Assembly (NCBI RefSeq): GCF_050436995.1
Contig: NC_134745.1
Coordinates: forward strand, 1,674,001 to 1,738,000
Length of the DNA: 64,000 bases
Source: Anticarsia gemmatalis
Taxonomy: Eukaryota; Arthropoda; Insecta; Lepidoptera; Erebidae
Direction: 5' to 3'
The position numbers and the translations under genes are program-made. Below the pieces are notes generated by a model, which worked only from the letters and a program-made list of their open reading frames with translations, did not search any database and had not been told where the DNA came from. Numbering within the stretch: the stretch's first letter is position 1; each line of letters starts with the position of its first letter. Below are positions 60,901-64,000 of this stretch, piece by piece.

Positions 60901-63893
60901 CGGTCAACTCACTGCCGAGTGCCGGAGTTTGAGTGTAAGTTTTATATAATAACTAGCTGACCCGCGCAACTTCGCTTGCGTCACTAAGGAGAGAATGGGT
61001 CAAAATTTTCCCCGATTTTGTAACATTTTTCACTGGTATTCTACTCCTATTGGTTGTAGCGTGATGATATATAGCCTATAGGCTATAGCCTTCCTCAATA
61101 AATAGGCTATCCAACAGTAAAATAATTCTTCAATTCGCACCAGTAGTTCCTAAGATTAGTGCGTCCAAACAAACAATCTCTTCAGCTTTATAATATTAGT
61201 CTAGATATGTTTTAACGCCTCCAAAATTATATTTTTATTGCAGTTGATTAATGTAAATTTCAGTGAAGGATTGTACTAAAATACGATTTTGTTTTTCAAT
61301 CGGTAAGCATTATTTGCAGCTCGTAGCCATTGGCATTGTTATAGTTTGCCACTCCCATAAAAGACATAAAGTAATACTTAGATATTGCTATCGAATATTA
61401 CACAAGAATTAACTTGATGATCCATTATTTATTCAACATCATTTGCTGGACACGTCGGAACAAACCAACATTCGTTAGTGTCAAGTCCAGAAAACTAGTA
61501 TAACATTTTCTAATTCAAGTAAAAACTAGTATGAAATGTTGCCGTGTCTATCTGTCTGTATGTAAACGATAGTTAGATAATAACCAAAGTTTATCGATGC
61601 ACAGGAAGAGATAGATCAAGAGCAGTTGAAGTTGGAGCAGGGCGTGTCGGCGCGGCGCACGTGCCAGCAGCGCCTGCGGGAGGACAACATCAAGATGTCG
61701 CAGGTGCGGCTCATCCTCGATAACAAGCGGACTGCTATACAACAGAAAGTCGACGCCGCGCTCACGCTGTGTCCCAGAGTTGAAAACCCCAGGTAACTTA
61801 TAACCTAGATCATAAGTTTCTGACTTCTAATAGACTACTGTCCTCTGTTCGAGGCAAAAAAATTCCAGCGCTCCCCTTCACTTAACGGTTATATAGCAAT
61901 TTTATATTTTTTAGACCCTCTTCCACGAAGATCTAGCGGCCAGTATTCATCCTGCTAATCCTAACGGGTTATATGGTTTGGTGAAAAATGTGACAGAGTC
62001 TGTGACACACTTTTATGTCATACTAGCTATTACCCGCGACTTCGTCCACCACCTGAATGTTCCCATTGGAATGCGTCATTTTCCCATGGTAAAAAATAGC
62101 CTATGTCGTTTCTCGGGTATCAAAATATCTCCATACCAAATTTCTTGCAAATTGGTTCAGTAGTTTAGGCATAATTGAGTAACAGCCAGACAGGCAGAGT
62201 TACTTTTGCATTTATAATATTAGTATGGATGATATGAATAGTTTTGAAACTGAATAAGTTGTAATTTTTCCACAGAGACATGGCTACCGTAACCGCAGAG
62301 TTGAAGAAGACGCAGTTAAAACTCAGTTCTATTCGAAGTGATGGGCTCACGAAGGCACAAGTTGTCGAGCGACTACTGCAAGTGGAAACTAAGTATAGGA
62401 GAACTAGAAAAACGTTGGAGCGACTCAAAAAACTTATTGATGATGTTAGTACCTTGATAATTATTTGCCAAACTCCGGACTACTATTGAGAATAATCTAA
62501 TGTATTTTAGTATATACTAATAGCACTGTAATAAATTCGGGAATCGAACCTAACCGACAGTCCCACAGACGATCTCGAGACAGTAAAGATATACCATAAA
62601 ATCAAAATATACTTATATTTGGATCAATATGCGTATTCGTTAACAGACCAAGGTGACGACGGATAAACACTTGAAGTTCTGCTACACGGTACAGACCAGC
62701 ATAGCGAGAAGAGTACAGCACAGCTTCCAGGCCATCTTGAAGCTCAGAGGATATTCGGTGAGTCATCGTTTTATGTCTAGCTTCAAAAGTAAACCTAATC
62801 TACATCTGCACGACTGGAAAATCGAAGCTCTGAATTTTTTACGGTACATGTATCATAAAAATCACAAATCGCTTCGTTTACGTTTATCTCGACCGCACCC
62901 TTAGTTACGGCGGAGCATGTATAACATTTTACTTCACAACTCATAACTGTTATAGAATGTTTACAAATTCGGGTTCTAGTTTTAAAAAATGTGTTAATTT
63001 GAATTGTCGGTCCGGCGCAGGGTCGCATGGACATCGACAACGGGCGCGGCGCGCTGGAGATCGTGTGCTCGGGGCGCGAGAGCAGCGCGCGGCGCCACGC
63101 GGCCTCCACGTCGTCGCTGTCCGGGGGCGAGCGCTCGTACTCCACCGTGGCCTTCATCATGGCGCTGTGGGACTGCGTCGAGCTGCCCTTCTGCTTCATG
63201 GACGAGTTCGACGTCTTTATGGTGAGGCTGGGTCCGCGAGCGGGGGACGAGCGTTGTAGGCTGGTTTTATAGCTACGCTGTTAGACGCGCCGCTGAGCAG
63301 CGCGCGTTTTAACAGCGGTCCGGTGTAAAACGAGATTAGCACTGCGCGTTTTGGTGCACCGGCGAACAGCGCTGCCCAAGCGCGTGGCTATAAAACGCGA
63401 CTACTACCCCTATACAAATCCGAACGCGCGCGCTTCAGCCGCGCTGTTGAAACACATAGCTATAAAATCAGCCTTATATTACGACTATTTTGTTAAAAAA
63501 ACAGCATCAAGAACGAATGATTCGTTTCGATTCGACCGGTACTTAATCGTTTGCTAAGTATCGCGTAATTTTCAGGACAATGTGAATAGGAAGATAGTGA
63601 TGGACCTGCTGATCGACCACGCTCTCAAGAACACCAGCAGGCAGTTCGTGTTCCTCACGCCGCAGGACGCCTCCTCCGTCACCGCCGGACCGAAGATTAG
63701 CATTTATTTGTAAGTTCATTTACCTATAACCACTGGTTGGAAACCACTGCAGTAGACCAATATTCACGCAGAAAATGCGGTGGAAGATAAAAGGCTTTAT
63801 AGCCGTTTAGAAATTAAAAATAGACCCAAGTCATATCTTTTTGTCTAACCATCGATGTACTTTTGTTCCAGAATGGCGGACCCACGGCCCTAG
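51960..63893 (+). CDS. SMC6: SMC6, structural maintenance of chromosomes protein 6
   Basis: SMC6 pairs with SMC5 in the SMC5/6 complex for recombinational repair and resolution of joined chromosomes. Eighteen exons: 51960-52176, 52468-52626, 53041-53282, 53827-54077, 54362-54559, 55556-55749, 56346-56492, 56778-56905, 57446-57641, 58177-58342, 59834-60053, 60764-60934, 61605-61792, 62276-62444, 62647-62757, 63021-63221, 63576-63709 and 63872-63893, encoding 1037 aa. The Walker A motif GRNGSGKS is at residues 41-48. Two long coiled coils flank the hinge (around exons 8-10, EKKWGGALEHIIGGSIKSF). The ABC signature LSGGERS is at about 952-958 and the Walker B FCFMDEFD just after. The exon 11 acceptor was placed at 59832-59833, because the earlier AG gives a stop. 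Exons 6, 9, 11 and 16 are very GC-rich. Introns carry at least eight mobile-element copies. Confidence 0.96.
53398..53530 (-). mobile_element. RTE-type LINE 3' fragment in SMC6 intron 3
   Basis: GCTGAAGACCCA, CTACTTTTTATCCCGGAG and CGGGAAGGGTTAAGG correspond in reverse to the element at 54676-54920. The terminal part is missing. Confidence 0.7.
54676..54920 (+). mobile_element. RTE-type LINE 3' end in SMC6 intron 5
   Basis: It starts near GCGCCCGCGACTTCGTCCGC and ends with the TAATATTAGTAGGAT tail typical of lepidopteran RTE-type 3' ends. No reverse transcriptase sequence is present. Confidence 0.75.
55169..55460 (+). mobile_element. Second tRNA-derived SINE family in SMC6 intron 5
   Basis: The head (TGGCACGGTCGGTAGTGTA, then GGTTCGAATCC as B box) is tRNA-like but differs from the family at 159-460. 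The body contains CTCCGTGCCTCGGAG and the 3' end GTGTATTGTGCACACACTTG. The body core resembles, inverted, the repeat at 34915-35165. Confidence 0.8.
55772..55997. mobile_element. Foldback MITE with TTAA target duplication (piggyBac-like)
   Basis: The element is an almost perfect palindrome: CACACTGCCCCGCACCACG at the left end, its complement at the right end, and arms of about 95 bp. TTAA occurs on both sides (55768-55771 and 55998-56001), as for piggyBac-type insertion. It starts 22 bp after the SMC6 exon 6 donor. It has no coding capacity. Confidence 0.8.
57115..57322 (+). mobile_element. RTE-type LINE 3' end (subfamily 2) in SMC6 intron 8
   Basis: ACCCGCGATTTCGTCTGCC, then CGGGTATCAAAATATCTCC and a TATAATATTAGTATGGA tail. 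It is about 90 percent similar by eye to 62022-62228. Confidence 0.75.
57655..57745 (+). repeat. Dispersed repeat fragment in SMC6 intron 9
   Basis: GTGACCCACTGGGCAAAGGC followed by CTCCCCC resembles the end of common lepidopteran interspersed repeats. Too short to classify. Confidence 0.45.
58443..59437. mobile_element. 995-bp foldback DNA transposon with 221-bp inverted repeats
   Basis: The arms 58443-58663 and 59217-59437 are near-perfect inverted repeats beginning GGGTCTATCCCACTAGTCCC. The 8-bp CACGAACT flanks it at 58435-58442 and 59438-59445, so it inserted with an 8-bp target duplication as hAT-like elements do. Each arm has subterminal copies of TTGTCCCG/CGGGACAA palindromes, for instance 58467-58489, which could be transposase sites. 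The 553-bp centre holds no transposase and contains an RTE-type repeat at 58747-58996. The paired antisense frames in the arms are mirror images, not genes. Confidence 0.88.
58747..58996 (+). mobile_element. RTE-type LINE 3' end (subfamily 3) inside the foldback element
   Basis: It begins AACTAGCTGACCCGCGCAAC and ends TATAATATTAGTATAGAT. It is the same subfamily as the repeat the foldback element interrupts, but in the opposite orientation. Confidence 0.78.
60310..60680. mobile_element. Foldback interspersed repeat in SMC6 intron 11
   Basis: The two arms, about 60310-60475 and 60516-60680, are imperfect inverted copies sharing GTCGGCTTCCAGT, ACCCAGTTAC and ACCCTTCGGTAAGACTGG. Similar sequence is widely dispersed in moth genomes. 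Here two copies are head to head around a short AT-rich centre. No target duplication could be fixed. Confidence 0.75.
60950..61206 (+). mobile_element. RTE-type LINE 3' end (subfamily 3) in SMC6 intron 12
   Basis: AACTAGCTGACCCGCGCAAC to TATAATATTAGTCTAGAT. It includes a small tandem duplication of TATAGCC. It starts 16 bp after the exon 12 donor. Confidence 0.78.
62022..62228 (+). mobile_element. RTE-type LINE 3' end (subfamily 2) in SMC6 intron 13
   Basis: CTAGCTATTACCCGCGACTT, then CGGGTATCAAAATATCTCC and TATAATATTAGTATGGAT. It pairs with the copy at 57115-57322. Confidence 0.76.
63258..63474. mobile_element. GC-rich MITE in SMC6 intron 16
   Basis: It begins AGGCTGGTTTTATAGCTACG and ends TAGCTATAAAATCAGCCT, terminal inverted repeats of about 18 bp with further GC-rich palindromic CGCGCG blocks inside. 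A target duplication is not clear. It starts 36 bp after the exon encoding Walker B. Confidence 0.7.
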
Positions 63894-63962
63894 TTACGTA
63901 AGCAATTTTATAATCTGATGGAGATTATTTTATAAACACTATGTGATTGTTATTATGATTAT

Positions 63963-63968
63963 AATAAA
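63963..63968 (+). terminator. Poly(A) signal of SMC6
   Basis: AATAAA lies 70 bp past the SMC6 stop codon, followed by a T-rich stretch near the window end. Confidence 0.65.
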
Positions 63969-64000
63969 GATTTTTCAATTAACGCTCTCTTTTACGATAA

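Overview
This is a gene-dense block of an insect nuclear genome, almost certainly a moth (Lepidoptera, probably a noctuoid). The evidence is short GT-AG introns in AT-rich DNA, insect-like orthologues of conserved eukaryotic genes, tRNA-derived SINEs of a type common in noctuids, and RTE-type LINE 3' ends. There are no bacterial, viral or CRISPR features. Exon borders were read by eye from splice signals and reading phase. Every complete gene model sums to a whole number of codons with no internal stop.

Twelve protein genes were found, in this order: NBAS (minus, 3' part outside the window), URI1 (plus), mitochondrial ribosomal protein S29/DAP3 (plus), ATP synthase subunit g (minus), ribophorin II/OST subunit 2 (plus), two tandem copies of ribonucleotide reductase small subunit R2 (both minus), COP9 signalosome subunit 2 (plus), an arrestin-domain protein (minus), gamma-tubulin (plus), alpha-endosulfine (minus) and SMC6 (plus). 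Most neighbours are divergent or convergent, so many 5' flanks of 0.5-1.3 kb are probably shared promoters. The left third is housekeeping and secretory-pathway genes (NBAS and OST at the ER; S29 and subunit g in mitochondria). The right two thirds is rich in S-phase, mitosis and genome-stability genes (R2 x2, CSN2, gamma-tubulin, endosulfine, SMC6).

The strongest observations are: (1) an intact tandem R2 duplication whose 3' halves, introns included, are far more alike than the 5' halves, which suggests gene conversion, and whose copies share an E2F-like/CCAAT module about 650 bp upstream of each ATG; (2) an apparent U12-type (minor spliceosome) intron in the S29/DAP3 gene; (3) a GC-AG intron in gamma-tubulin; and (4) mobile DNA concentrated in SMC6 introns, including a 995-bp foldback DNA element with 221-bp inverted repeats and an 8-bp target duplication, nested inside an RTE-type repeat and carrying a second copy of the same repeat. 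I did not find an undescribed multi-gene system.
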